Shown here: one piece after another, positions 1 through 6,658 of the stretch
Layout: every line of letters begins with the position of its first letter
How positions within the stretch are numbered: position 1 is the first letter of the stretch
Source of the DNA: Candidatus Pacebacteria bacterium UBA1364
Lineage (GTDB): Bacteria; Patescibacteriota; Microgenomatia; UBA1400; PJMF01
Direction of reading: 5' to 3'
Length of the DNA: 13,287 nucleotides
NCBI GenBank assembly: GCA_002306345.1
Contig: DBRQ01000004.1
Location: forward strand, 5,251-18,537
The notes under the pieces: generated by a model
Told to the model about the DNA's origin: nothing
What the model saw: the letters and a program-made list of their open reading frames with translations, nothing else
Databases searched by the model: none
Program-made: the position numbers and the translations under genes

Positions 1-738
1 GTCAATAAAAACAATTTTGCTTCTATTGCTAGAGAAGATCGTAACAATTTCTTTCCAGGTTCTCAAGAAAAAGTGAATTTTTTGAATCATTTCTTAAAAA
101 TGTTTAAGTTTCAATTCATTGAATCTATGAAAAAAAATCCGCAAAAATTCATAGCTTTAGGCCAAGAACTAATTAAAAGTAAAGAGCTGCAATTTTATAG
201 TAGAAATCAAGAAATAGCGGCTATCTTAGACCATTGGCAAGCTGATGGCAGCATGAAAAACGGCCAGGCAGGACTATATTACTTTTTAGTCGAGAGTAAT
301 GTTGGCATCAATAAAGCTAATAGACTCGTTAACCGTCAAATCACCATAAATATCAAGCAAGAACAAGAAACAATTAATATCAATTTCCAAAATGCCAATC
401 AATATCCTTACGTTAATTATCAACGACTTTATACCAACGCAGACACTACTTTGCTTAATATTAAAATTAATGGTCAAAAAGTGGAGGAAATTGACCAAAG
501 AATCATGACTACTAAAAATGGTCAAACTTGGCAGGAAATTGGTTTTTTAGTGCCAGTTTTGACCAATAATTCCAGTAATGTTGAAATCAATTTAGCTAGT
601 AAATTGTCAATAGATGAGAAAAAAGAAATTTTCATTCAAAAACAGTCAGGCTTACAAGCAACTGATTATATTATTAATTACCAAGATCAAAGTAAAAGTT
701 TTAAATTAAGTGGCGATCAGTCAATAAATTTTAATTAA
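1..738 (+). CDS. DUF4012-like protein, C-terminal part (5' end outside window)
   Basis: The frame is open from the first base and ends at TAA (736-738), so the window holds the last 245 residues of a longer protein; the in-frame GTG at 73 is an internal Val codon rather than a convincing start. Visible residues 25-85 look helical, with a stretch resembling the 'KKIQ(F/Y)YF...' part of DUF4012 proteins (here KELQFYSRN, about 61-69). Residues 93-113 read YFLVESNVG.NKAN..VNR, which I recall as the hallmark of the DUF4012 C-terminal region ('D.NVG..K.NY.v.R'). The remainder is Asn/Ile-rich and beta-like, as expected for an extracytoplasmic domain. DUF4012 proteins are common in CPR and Gram-positive bacteria, often beside polysaccharide or cell-surface genes; their molecular function is not established. 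No membrane segment lies in the visible part. The family call is from memory of motif patterns, not a search. Confidence 0.72.
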   Translation, partial: VNKNNFASIAREDRNNFFPGSQEKVNFLNHFLKMFKFQFIESMKKNPQKFIALGQELIKSKELQFYSRNQEIAAILDHWQADGSMKNGQAGLYYFLVESNVGINKANRLVNRQITINIKQEQETININFQNANQYPYVNYQRLYTNADTTLLNIKINGQKVEEIDQRIMTTKNGQTWQEIGFLVPVLTNNSSNVEINLASKLSIDEKKEIFIQKQSGLQATDYIINYQDQSKSFKLSGDQSINFN

Positions 739-834
739 TAGTTTGGTCAGTGAAATAAAAAACAACTTCTATTAGAATACAAGCTTAGTTTGGCACTTTA
801 ATAATGCGAGACTTACATTTAATTAAAGAAAAAT

Positions 835-1890
835 ATGGAATACGATACTCTCATCACAAATTGTCGCAAGCTTTTACTTGATTGCCATTTAGCAGAAAAG
901 AAGGCTCAGGTAGTCGCTATTGAAAAGGAAAGCGAAAAAGAAGATTTTTGGCAACGGGAAGATTCAAAAGCAAAAATACAATTACTGTCGACTTTACAAA
1001 AAGAAATTAAAAGCTTGGAAAATTTAGAAAAACTTAGTAACGATTTGGCAGCAGCGATCGAATTAAATCTCACAGAAGATATTGTTCACATTTCCAAAAA
1101 TTTAGAAAAACTTTACAAGGAAGCCGAGCTAAAACAATATTTAAATGGTAAGTATGATCGTTTACATGCTATTTTATCTATTCACCCAGGCCAAGGTGGC
1201 ACGGAAGCCATGGATTGGGCTGAGATGATTAAACGTATGTACCAGCGTTATTTTGAAAGAAAGGCTTGGCAATATAGATTTGTTTCAGAAATTAAAGGCG
1301 AAGACGCTGGCATTAAAGAGGCAGTCTTTGAAATTGAAGAAGATTATGCTTATGGTTATCTAAAAGGTGAACAAGGTACTCACCGTCTGGTACGCCAAAG
1401 CCCTTTTAATGCGGATAATTTAAGGCAAACTTCTTTTGCTTTGGTAGAAGTTTTGCCCATTTTAGATCAACAAAATGACATTGAAATCAAAGATAGTGAT
1501 TTAATATGGAATTTTACCAGGGCTGGTGGAGCTGGCGGGCAATCAGTCAATAAAACTAATTCAGCAGTAGAATTAACCCATATACCAAGTAATATTACTG
1601 TTAAATGTAGAGAAGAACGCAGCCAAATTCAGAATCGTGAGCGCGCCCTTAAAATGCTTAAAGCCAAATTAGCCAAAATTGAGGAAATAAAATTAGACAA
1701 TGAATTACAAAAAGCCAAAGGCCAACACCAAAATGCCAGTTGGGGTACACAAATTCGCAATTATGTTCTACACCCTTATCAATTAGTCAAAGACACTAGA
1801 ACTCAAGTAGAAACCAGTCAAACCGGGGCAGTTCTAGATGGGGATTTAGACCAATTTGTACTTAATTTTATTCATTATAGAAATAATTAG
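835..1890 (+). CDS. prfB: Peptide chain release factor 2 (RF2), read without frameshift
   Basis: RF2 recognises UAA and UGA stop codons on the ribosome and triggers peptidyl-tRNA hydrolysis. The 351-residue product has the class I release factor layout: helical N-terminal domain (about 1-105), then the domain with HPGQGGTEA.DWA (117-128), the SPF anticodon-like tripeptide at 189-191 that marks RF2 (RF1 has PxT), and the catalytic GGQ at 234-236 inside RAGGAGGQSVNK. VKDTRT (318-323) is the usual C-terminal motif. E. coli RF2 has 365 residues, so this is full length with a slightly short N-terminus. ATG 835 is the first possible start after the in-frame TAA at 820-822. The gene reads straight through the usual frameshift position (CTT GAT, codons 15-16), so the autoregulatory +1 shift of many prfB genes seems absent. 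No clear Shine-Dalgarno. It is followed after 25 bases by the membrane protein and ftsEX; prfB next to ftsEX is a recurrent bacterial arrangement. Confidence 0.96.
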   Translation: MEYDTLITNCRKLLLDCHLAEKKAQVVAIEKESEKEDFWQREDSKAKIQLLSTLQKEIKSLENLEKLSNDLAAAIELNLTEDIVHISKNLEKLYKEAELKQYLNGKYDRLHAILSIHPGQGGTEAMDWAEMIKRMYQRYFERKAWQYRFVSEIKGEDAGIKEAVFEIEEDYAYGYLKGEQGTHRLVRQSPFNADNLRQTSFALVEVLPILDQQNDIEIKDSDLIWNFTRAGGAGGQSVNKTNSAVELTHIPSNITVKCREERSQIQNRERALKMLKAKLAKIEEIKLDNELQKAKGQHQNASWGTQIRNYVLHPYQLVKDTRTQVETSQTGAVLDGDLDQFVLNFIHYRNN

Positions 1891-1915
1891 GCATTTTGGT
1901 CTAAAATAAACAGGT

Positions 1916-2518
1916 ATGTATAAAATGCAACTACAGGAAAATCAAGAAAATCAAGAAAACAGAGATAAAACAGAAAGCTTGCAGCAAGAAAATGATCTCC
2001 ATCTAGACAATGTATCCCATGAAAATCAGGTTGACGAAATGCCACATTTAAGGCAGAATCAAGATCCTATGAGTAAAAAAACAAAAAAAACCTTTCTCAT
2101 TATTTGCGTTTTTGCCGTTTTGGCTGGCATTTTAACTGGTTTTGGCGCTTTTCAACTGAAAAATAAAAATGGTAATTCCCAAAATATGGAAAATGTCACC
2201 GTAGGAGATCCCAATAAAGTTAAAAATGGCGATATCTTTGGTGTGCAAGATAAAGAAACTTTTGCAGATAACGCTACTGGTTACTTAGAAAAAGGTGGAG
2301 TGGATGGTGAAGGATCTCATAAATTACTCAGAGAGGGCGGCAATAGTCAAACTGTTGCCCTTACATCTTCCGTTGTTGATTTAGACAAATTAGTTGAAAT
2401 GGAAGTGAAAGTTTATGGAGAAACCCACAAAGCAGAAAAAGCCGGTTGGTTTATGGATGTAGGCAGGGTGGAAGTAATCAACACAGAGGCAGAAGCTCCT
2501 ATTCAAACTTTAGAGTAA
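1916..2518 (+). CDS. Single-pass membrane protein of unknown function, between prfB and ftsE
   Basis: This 200-residue protein has three parts. Residues 1-55 are polar and rich in Gln, Asn and Glu, beginning with an ENQ repeat encoded by a 9-base tandem unit around 1937-1960. Residues 60-80 are one hydrophobic helix preceded by the positively charged KKTKK, predicting an N-in, C-out topology. Residues 95-190 are a compact extracytoplasmic domain with Gly-rich and alternating beta patterns (GDIFGVQD, GGVDGEGSHKLLREGG, VKVYGET, GWFMDVGRVEV) and no Cys, arguing against a Cys-based active site. The last part (V.VYGET...A.KAGW.MDVGRVEV) recalls small OB-like domains, but that is only an impression. 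I do not recognise a named family. It lies 25 bases after prfB and ends 25 bases before the ATG of ftsE, so it is probably cotranscribed and may assist the FtsEX-hydrolase complex. ATG 1925 (Met4) is an alternative start. Confidence 0.82.
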   Translation: MYKMQLQENQENQENRDKTESLQQENDLHLDNVSHENQVDEMPHLRQNQDPMSKKTKKTFLIICVFAVLAGILTGFGAFQLKNKNGNSQNMENVTVGDPNKVKNGDIFGVQDKETFADNATGYLEKGGVDGEGSHKLLREGGNSQTVALTSSVVDLDKLVEMEVKVYGETHKAEKAGWFMDVGRVEVINTEAEAPIQTLE

Positions 2519-2543
2519 ACATGCTTAAATAGATCTCGTGTCC

Positions 2544-3425
2544 ATGATAGTTTTTTCAGCTGTCAGTAAGTCTTTTGCTGACAATCAAACCGCCATTGTT
2601 GATTTAAGTTTAGAAATAAACAATGGCGATTTAGTGGTTATTACTGGTCCCTCTGGAGCTGGTAAAACTACTCTGATGAAATTGCTAATCAGAGAATATT
2701 TGCCCACCAGTGGGGAAATTATTTTTGAAGGTCGCCCGCTTAGCAAATTTAAAAAATCAGAAATTCCAGGTCTGCGTCGTCAAATTGGTGTAGTTTTTCA
2801 AGATTACAAATTAATCGAAGATATGAACGTTTGGGAAAACATTGCTCTACCGCTTTATATTTGCAACAAAAAAGAAAGCGAAATAGAATCTAGAGTAACA
2901 GATTTGCTTAACTTGGTTGGTTTAGCCGATAAGGCTTTACAATTCCCTGGGCAATTGTCTGGCGGAGAGGCTCAACGCGTCAGCATTGCTCGTGCTCTGG
3001 CCATCGCTCCAAAAGTAATTTTTGCCGATGAACCGACTGGCAATTTGGATAGTGAAGCTAGCATTAAAATTACTAGATTACTGAAAAAAATTAATGAACT
3101 CGGCACCACCCTACTTTTTGCCACTCATGATCAGCTAGTTCTCAATGAACTAGGTAAAGAAAAAATTATTCATTTAGAAAAACCAACGCAAAAAATGAAT
3201 AAAGAAAGTGATAAAGATGAGCAAATTGACCAAGAAAGGGCGGAAATCAAAAATAAACAAGCAAAATTGGCCAAAAAAATTAACGAAAAAAACCAAAATA
3301 AGGAAGATCAAAAAGATAAAGGACAAGAAAAATCAAGAATTGGCTTGCCAAACTTACCAAAATTTAAGCTAAAAATTAATTTGAAAGCAAAAAAAGAGGA
3401 AAAGAAAAAAGATGAAAGCACTTAA
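2544..3425 (+). CDS. ftsE: Cell division ATP-binding protein FtsE with long charged C-terminal tail
   Basis: FtsE is the cytoplasmic ATPase of the FtsEX complex, which at the division site drives conformational control of peptidoglycan hydrolases outside the cell. Numbered from ATG 2544, all ABC motifs are intact: Walker A GPSGAGKTT (35-43), Q-loop FQDYKL with Gln86, signature LSGGEAQR (138-145), Walker B IFADEPTGNLD (159-169, catalytic Glu163) and switch His195. FQDYKL and ADEPTGNLD fit FtsE well. The ATPase core ends near residue 212, the usual FtsE length being about 220-230. It is followed by about 80 residues almost entirely of Lys, Glu, Asp, Gln and Asn, with one short LPNLPKFKLKINLKAKK stretch. 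I chose ATG 2544 because the family typically begins M-I-x-F; GTG 2538 gives two extra residues. The end overlaps ftsX by 14 bases, suggesting coupled translation. Confidence 0.95.
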   Translation: MIVFSAVSKSFADNQTAIVDLSLEINNGDLVVITGPSGAGKTTLMKLLIREYLPTSGEIIFEGRPLSKFKKSEIPGLRRQIGVVFQDYKLIEDMNVWENIALPLYICNKKESEIESRVTDLLNLVGLADKALQFPGQLSGGEAQRVSIARALAIAPKVIFADEPTGNLDSEASIKITRLLKKINELGTTLLFATHDQLVLNELGKEKIIHLEKPTQKMNKESDKDEQIDQERAEIKNKQAKLAKKINEKNQNKEDQKDKGQEKSRIGLPNLPKFKLKINLKAKKEEKKKDEST

Positions 3426-4281
3426 TTCTGCCATGGTGGCTATTCGCCGCTCTCCTTATCAGAGTATTTTAACTGTTTTTATTTTAACCATTACTTTTTT
3501 TATCGCTTACTGTTTTTCAATGCTAAGTATAGGCAGCAATAAAATTCTTTCTTTTTTTGAAACTCAACCACAGGTTATAGCTTTTCTAAAACTAGAAGCT
3601 AAAGGTGAGGATTTAGAAAAAATCAGCCAAAAAATGAAGGAAAAAAGTTATGTGGCTGATGTTAAAGTCGTTACTCAAAAAGAAGCTTTGGAGCTTTACC
3701 AAAAAGAAAACCAGGATGATCCACTCCTTTTGGAATTAGTGACCGAAGAAATTTTACCAGCTAGCATCGAGGTAGCTGCTCGCGATGCTAAAAGCCTTGA
3801 GACAATCAAAAATGATCTAAAGGCGGAAGACAGCGTGGAAGAAGTAGTATTTCAAGAAGACGTAGTGAGTAATTTAATTCGTTGGACCAATGCCATGCGT
3901 GTGGTTGGTTTGTTTTTACTAGCTACCCTAACCGTCACTTCATTTTTAATGATTATGACTACCATTTCCATGAAAATTTCAGCCAAAAGAAAAAGTATTC
4001 AAGTGATGAAGTTTATTGGTGCTAATAAAAGTTATATCAGTCGCCCATTTTTGCTTGAAGCAGTTGTGACAAGTAGTGTGGCCAACGTTTTAGCTTTTGC
4101 CATCTATTACGCCATGATACTCTATATCAACCCCTGGCTTGCAAACTTTTTAGCTGGCATCATTACCTTCCCCATCGCTTGGCAATTTTTTGCCTATCAA
4201 TTTGCTGCCGGTTTGATCATAGCTATTTTCCTCGGCATTCTGGCTAGCTATAGCGCTGTTTTGCGCATGTTAAAAAGATAA
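3412..4281 (+). CDS. ftsX: Cell division protein FtsX (permease-like membrane partner of FtsE)
   Basis: FtsX anchors FtsE at the membrane and passes its ATP-driven movements to an extracellular hydrolase or activator. The 289-residue product has the FtsX topology: short cytoplasmic N-terminus, TM1 (about 18-42), an extracellular domain (about 45-160) containing VIAFLK...., YVADVKVVTQKEALELY and LPASIEV, which are characteristic of the FtsX extracellular fold, then TM2 (163-187), TM3 (213-236) and TM4 (262-284). The cytoplasmic loop IQVMKFIGANKSYISRPFLLEA matches the conserved 'VGA...fI..PF..EG' element. ATG 3412 lies inside the end of ftsE in another frame; an AGAGGA at 3395-3400 could act as a distant ribosome binding site, 11 bases from the ATG. 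The next gene starts 3 bases after the TAA. Length is normal for the family. Confidence 0.95.
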   Translation: MKALNSAMVAIRRSPYQSILTVFILTITFFIAYCFSMLSIGSNKILSFFETQPQVIAFLKLEAKGEDLEKISQKMKEKSYVADVKVVTQKEALELYQKENQDDPLLLELVTEEILPASIEVAARDAKSLETIKNDLKAEDSVEEVVFQEDVVSNLIRWTNAMRVVGLFLLATLTVTSFLMIMTTISMKISAKRKSIQVMKFIGANKSYISRPFLLEAVVTSSVANVLAFAIYYAMILYINPWLANFLAGIITFPIAWQFFAYQFAAGLIIAIFLGILASYSAVLRMLKR

Positions 4282-4284
4282 ATC

Positions 4285-5514
4285 ATGAAAAAAGCAATCG
4301 GCTTCTGGCTAATCCTACTGGCTTTGTTTTTGTCTGTGCCGTCTGTTGTACAAGCGCAAGATTGTGATCAAGAGTTTCAATGCAAAGAAGATAGTGACAA
4401 CTATCAAGGCTGTTTAGACCAACTCAAAAACTGCTGGCAAAGAAAAATTGATCAGGCACGTTCCGAGGCTAACACTTTGCAATCGGCGATCGATATTATT
4501 AATGGTCAAATCAAAGTGCAGAGTCTCAAAATTCAACAAACTGCAGCTGAAATTGCTGCTCTCGAAAAAGAAATCACAGAATTGTCAGAAAGAATTGAAG
4601 GTTTAGCTATTTCATTAGATCGGCTTAGTGGTGTACTCATTGAACGAATTAGAGAAAGTTACAAGCAAAGCCGTCTGCCCTACAAAAATAATTTTTTTAC
4701 CGTTGATTCTTTTAACAGCTTTGTCAGTCAGTATCGCTACATTAATATTGCCCAAAACCAAACTCTTGACATCATGAAAAAGACAGAATTACAACGTTTA
4801 ACTTACAATCAACAAAAAGAGTTAAAAGAAACTAAACAAAAAGAAGTCGAACAAAAACGCAAAGAGTTACAAAGCCAAAAAAATATTTTGAGTTCGCAAA
4901 AGGCCAGCAAAGATGAATTACTCAAACAAACTAAAAACAGTGAAGCTGTTTATCAGCAAAAATTAGCAGAATTAAATGCACAGCTAGCTTCTTTTAGTCG
5001 TTTTGCTAGCACTATTGGCATTTCACTCTTAACCAACCAAACTAAATGTGACGATAGTTGGGGCTGTTATTACTCACAACGCGATGCTCAATGGGGCAAT
5101 ATGTACCTCAGTGGTTCCCCATATACCATGGCTTCATCTGGTTGTTTAGCCACTTCGGTTGCTATGGTGGCCACTCACTACGGTAAGTCTTTAGATCCGG
5201 CACAAGTAGCCAATAGTTCTGTTTTTGCCAGTGGTGATTTGGGGAAAAACATAACTGTTAACGGAGTCAATATTTCTAGAACTGCGGCCTCTTGTGGAAA
5301 ATCAATTTCTTGCTTGGACTCTGTCCTGGCTGAAGGTAAACCAGTGATCATAAGATTATTTGATGGCAACAACCACTTTATTGTGATTAAGGAGAAAAAA
5401 GACGGACAATACATCATGCATGATCCTGCTATAGAAAATGGTAATGATAAAAATTTTACCGATCATTATTCTCTAAGCGACATTAGTAGAATTGACAGGG
5501 TTAGTATTTATTAA
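4285..5514 (+). CDS. Secreted coiled-coil protein with C-terminal C39-like cysteine peptidase domain; probable FtsEX-controlled effector
   Basis: Residues 1-24 are a signal peptide (KK, hydrophobic core, VQA/QD cleavage). A Cys-rich segment (C27, C33, C43, C50) leads into two long coiled coils, about 52-128 and 155-240, separated by a non-coiled stretch (RLPYKNNFFTVDSFNSFVSQYRY, about 130-152). This helical-hairpin layout resembles the coiled-coil regions of EnvC and PcsB, which bind FtsX. Residues 255-409 look like a papain-fold Peptidase_C39_2 domain: YSQRDAQWG, then SSGCLATS with probable nucleophile Cys287, His364 in NNHFIVI and Asp380 in MHDP. The gene begins 3 bases after ftsX, so cotranscription is nearly certain. 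My inference is that FtsEX controls this protein, which would cut or modify a cell-wall peptide. It lacks the LytM domain of EnvC; a different cysteine fold, CHAP, is used by PcsB. C39 domains also process bacteriocin leaders, but there is no transporter fusion or leader peptide here. Confidence 0.88.
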   Translation: MKKAIGFWLILLALFLSVPSVVQAQDCDQEFQCKEDSDNYQGCLDQLKNCWQRKIDQARSEANTLQSAIDIINGQIKVQSLKIQQTAAEIAALEKEITELSERIEGLAISLDRLSGVLIERIRESYKQSRLPYKNNFFTVDSFNSFVSQYRYINIAQNQTLDIMKKTELQRLTYNQQKELKETKQKEVEQKRKELQSQKNILSSQKASKDELLKQTKNSEAVYQQKLAELNAQLASFSRFASTIGISLLTNQTKCDDSWGCYYSQRDAQWGNMYLSGSPYTMASSGCLATSVAMVATHYGKSLDPAQVANSSVFASGDLGKNITVNGVNISRTAASCGKSISCLDSVLAEGKPVIIRLFDGNNHFIVIKEKKDGQYIMHDPAIENGNDKNFTDHYSLSDISRIDRVSIY

Positions 5515-5641
5515 ATCGTCAATCATGCAGCGTTGAGTATTATTTTTTGCACCAATAGAAATAGAAGAAGAGTTAATTTTTTAGAATTGTCGATATATTC
5601 TTTTTGTTGAGGAGTCACTTAGTCAAATTTTGTTATGTGCT

Positions 5642-5656
5642 TTTGGCTCTGCCAAA
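5642..5656. repeat. Short perfect inverted repeat between convergent genes
   Basis: TTTGGC-TCT-GCCAAA forms a 6-bp stem with a 3-base loop in the 156-base gap between two convergent genes. It could end transcription, but there is no T-tract directly after it on either strand, so a standard intrinsic terminator is doubtful. The rest of the gap is AT-rich; another weak 5-bp stem (AGAAT 5583-5587 with ATTCT 5597-5601) is followed by TTTT on the + strand. I see no gene here. Confidence 0.3.
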
Positions 5657-5670
5657 CAGATCTTTATTAA

Positions 5671-6543
5671 TCAAATCAATTCACTATTTTCTTCTTTAGA
5701 TAATTCGTTTTGATCATGTTTTAGAACATAAACATCATAGTGATAGTCATTTTCACCAACAAACTGCGCTTCACCGCGAATAATTTTTTCAAAAGGCCGA
5801 CAGGCAAAGCACCCAGCTTCACCATGCGGACATTTAAAACGCCCTAATTGACGCGCCAATTTAATTTCTTTGGCAATTTTAAAAATTTGCCTGTGGGCAA
5901 CCGCTAAATCTGGCAGAGTTTTCTCCACAATTTGATCAAGACCCAAATACCAATAGCTGGCTTTACTAACGTCACGGTGCTGACAATTGTGTACTAATAA
6001 ATGATAAATCGGTAATTGCAGTGAGCTTTCATTTTCTTCGTTTTTACTGGTTTTGAAATCAATAATATGCACACTATCCGTCTTTTTTAGATATTCAAGC
6101 CAATCAATTTTGCCACAAAGAATAATTCCTTCTTCCTTTGACAACCAATAATGGGGCAAATCTTCTTTAATTTTAACTGCTAAACCAGTTAAAGGTCCTG
6201 GATGAGCCATCACTTTACGCAGCATCTCTCGGCCACGCTCTTTATATTCTTCTTCCGTTGCTTGATCAAAAAAACCACCTTTTTGACCAGCCACTAGCTG
6301 CCAATTGCGCTCAAATTTGGCAATTAATGATTCTCTGAAGCGCTCTTGACCAGGCAAAACCGACAATGATTCCAAAACGCTGTGTACCACTTGACCTAAA
6401 GCCAAAGGAGGCGACATTAATTGCACTTTGTGATGAGTTTGGGGATCTTTATACACATTTTTGAGATAGTAAGCTCGTGGACACTGCAAAAAATCACTAA
6501 TAGAAGTGTGAGAAACCCAAACAGCTTCATATTTATCAGGCAT
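5671..6543 (-). CDS. PD-(D/E)XK nuclease, RecB/Cas4-like, with predicted 4Fe-4S cysteines
   Basis: This 290-residue protein carries the RecB-family nuclease motifs in order: S.SDFLQCPRAYYL near the N-terminus (14-27), LALGQVVHSVLE with His54, GKIDWLE with Asp147, IIDFKTSK with Asp162 and Lys164, and SLQLPIY with Gln176. Four cysteines, one N-terminal (C21) and three C-terminal (C238, C245, C248 in CPHGEAGCFAC), are placed as in Cas4, AddB and related exonucleases, where they bind a 4Fe-4S cluster that staples the domain. The protein should therefore be a DNA nuclease acting in repair or recombination. It is a stand-alone domain without a helicase, and no CRISPR array or other cas gene is nearby, so a housekeeping Cas4-like or PDDEXK_1 protein is the best description. 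It ends in TGA and is convergent with the hydrolase gene. An AAGG (minus strand, complement of 6553-6556) lies 9 bases before the ATG. Confidence 0.9.
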   Translation of the reverse strand: MPDKYEAVWVSHTSISDFLQCPRAYYLKNVYKDPQTHHKVQLMSPPLALGQVVHSVLESLSVLPGQERFRESLIAKFERNWQLVAGQKGGFFDQATEEEYKERGREMLRKVMAHPGPLTGLAVKIKEDLPHYWLSKEEGIILCGKIDWLEYLKKTDSVHIIDFKTSKNEENESSLQLPIYHLLVHNCQHRDVSKASYWYLGLDQIVEKTLPDLAVAHRQIFKIAKEIKLARQLGRFKCPHGEAGCFACRPFEKIIRGEAQFVGENDYHYDVYVLKHDQNELSKEENSELI

Positions 6544-6559
6544 AGCAATTGACCTTAAA

Positions 6560-6565
6560 ATTATA
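6560..6565 (-). promoter_or_regulatory. Possible -10 box for the nuclease gene
   Basis: The minus strand reads TATAAT (within TATATAAT), 17 bases before the nuclease ATG. No good -35 hexamer is seen at 16-18 bases, and the region is generally AT-rich. Transcription from this box would start about 10 bases before the ATG, inside the possible AAGG ribosome binding site, so this is only a tentative call. Confidence 0.35.
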
Positions 6566-6635
6566 TAAAATTATCTGTAAGTCTCTCATACATTTGCAGA
6601 TTTTTGAAGGCAGAAAGAGTAAATGATGAAAAATT

Positions 6636-6644
6636 TGCTATAAT
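6636..6644 (+). promoter_or_regulatory. Extended -10 promoter (TGC-TATAAT) of the membrane-protein gene
   Basis: TGCTATAAT is a perfect extended -10 element; no good -35 is visible at the usual distance, which such promoters do not need. Transcription would begin near 6651, so the mRNA would have only about 7 bases before ATG 6659, or be essentially leaderless if the TTG at 6653 is used. This promoter sits in the 109-base gap between divergent genes. Confidence 0.7.
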
Positions 6645-6658
6645 CTAATCTATTGGCT

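Noticed and set aside
73..738. Complete short gene starting at GTG 73
   Set aside because: The frame is open back to base 1 with continuous coding character, so this is the end of a longer gene cut by the window edge.
743..805. Promoter for prfB in the 739-834 gap
   Set aside because: Candidate hexamers (TTGGTC 743-748, TAGAAT 773-778, TTGGCA 790-795, AATAAT 800-805) do not pair at an acceptable 16-18 base spacing and none has a TG extension.
1937..1960. Tandem 9-base repeat as a regulatory or CRISPR-like element
   Set aside because: It is only about 2.7 copies, lies in frame and simply encodes the ENQ repeats of a polar cytoplasmic tail.
4285..5514. C39 domain as a bacteriocin leader peptidase
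   Set aside because: Bacteriocin-type C39 domains are fused to ABC transporters and sit near small leader peptides. Here the domain is secreted, fused to a coiled coil and placed directly after ftsX.
5671..6543. Cas4 as part of a CRISPR-Cas locus
   Set aside because: There are no repeat-spacer arrays and no other cas genes on either side; the neighbours are a division operon and an unrelated membrane protein.
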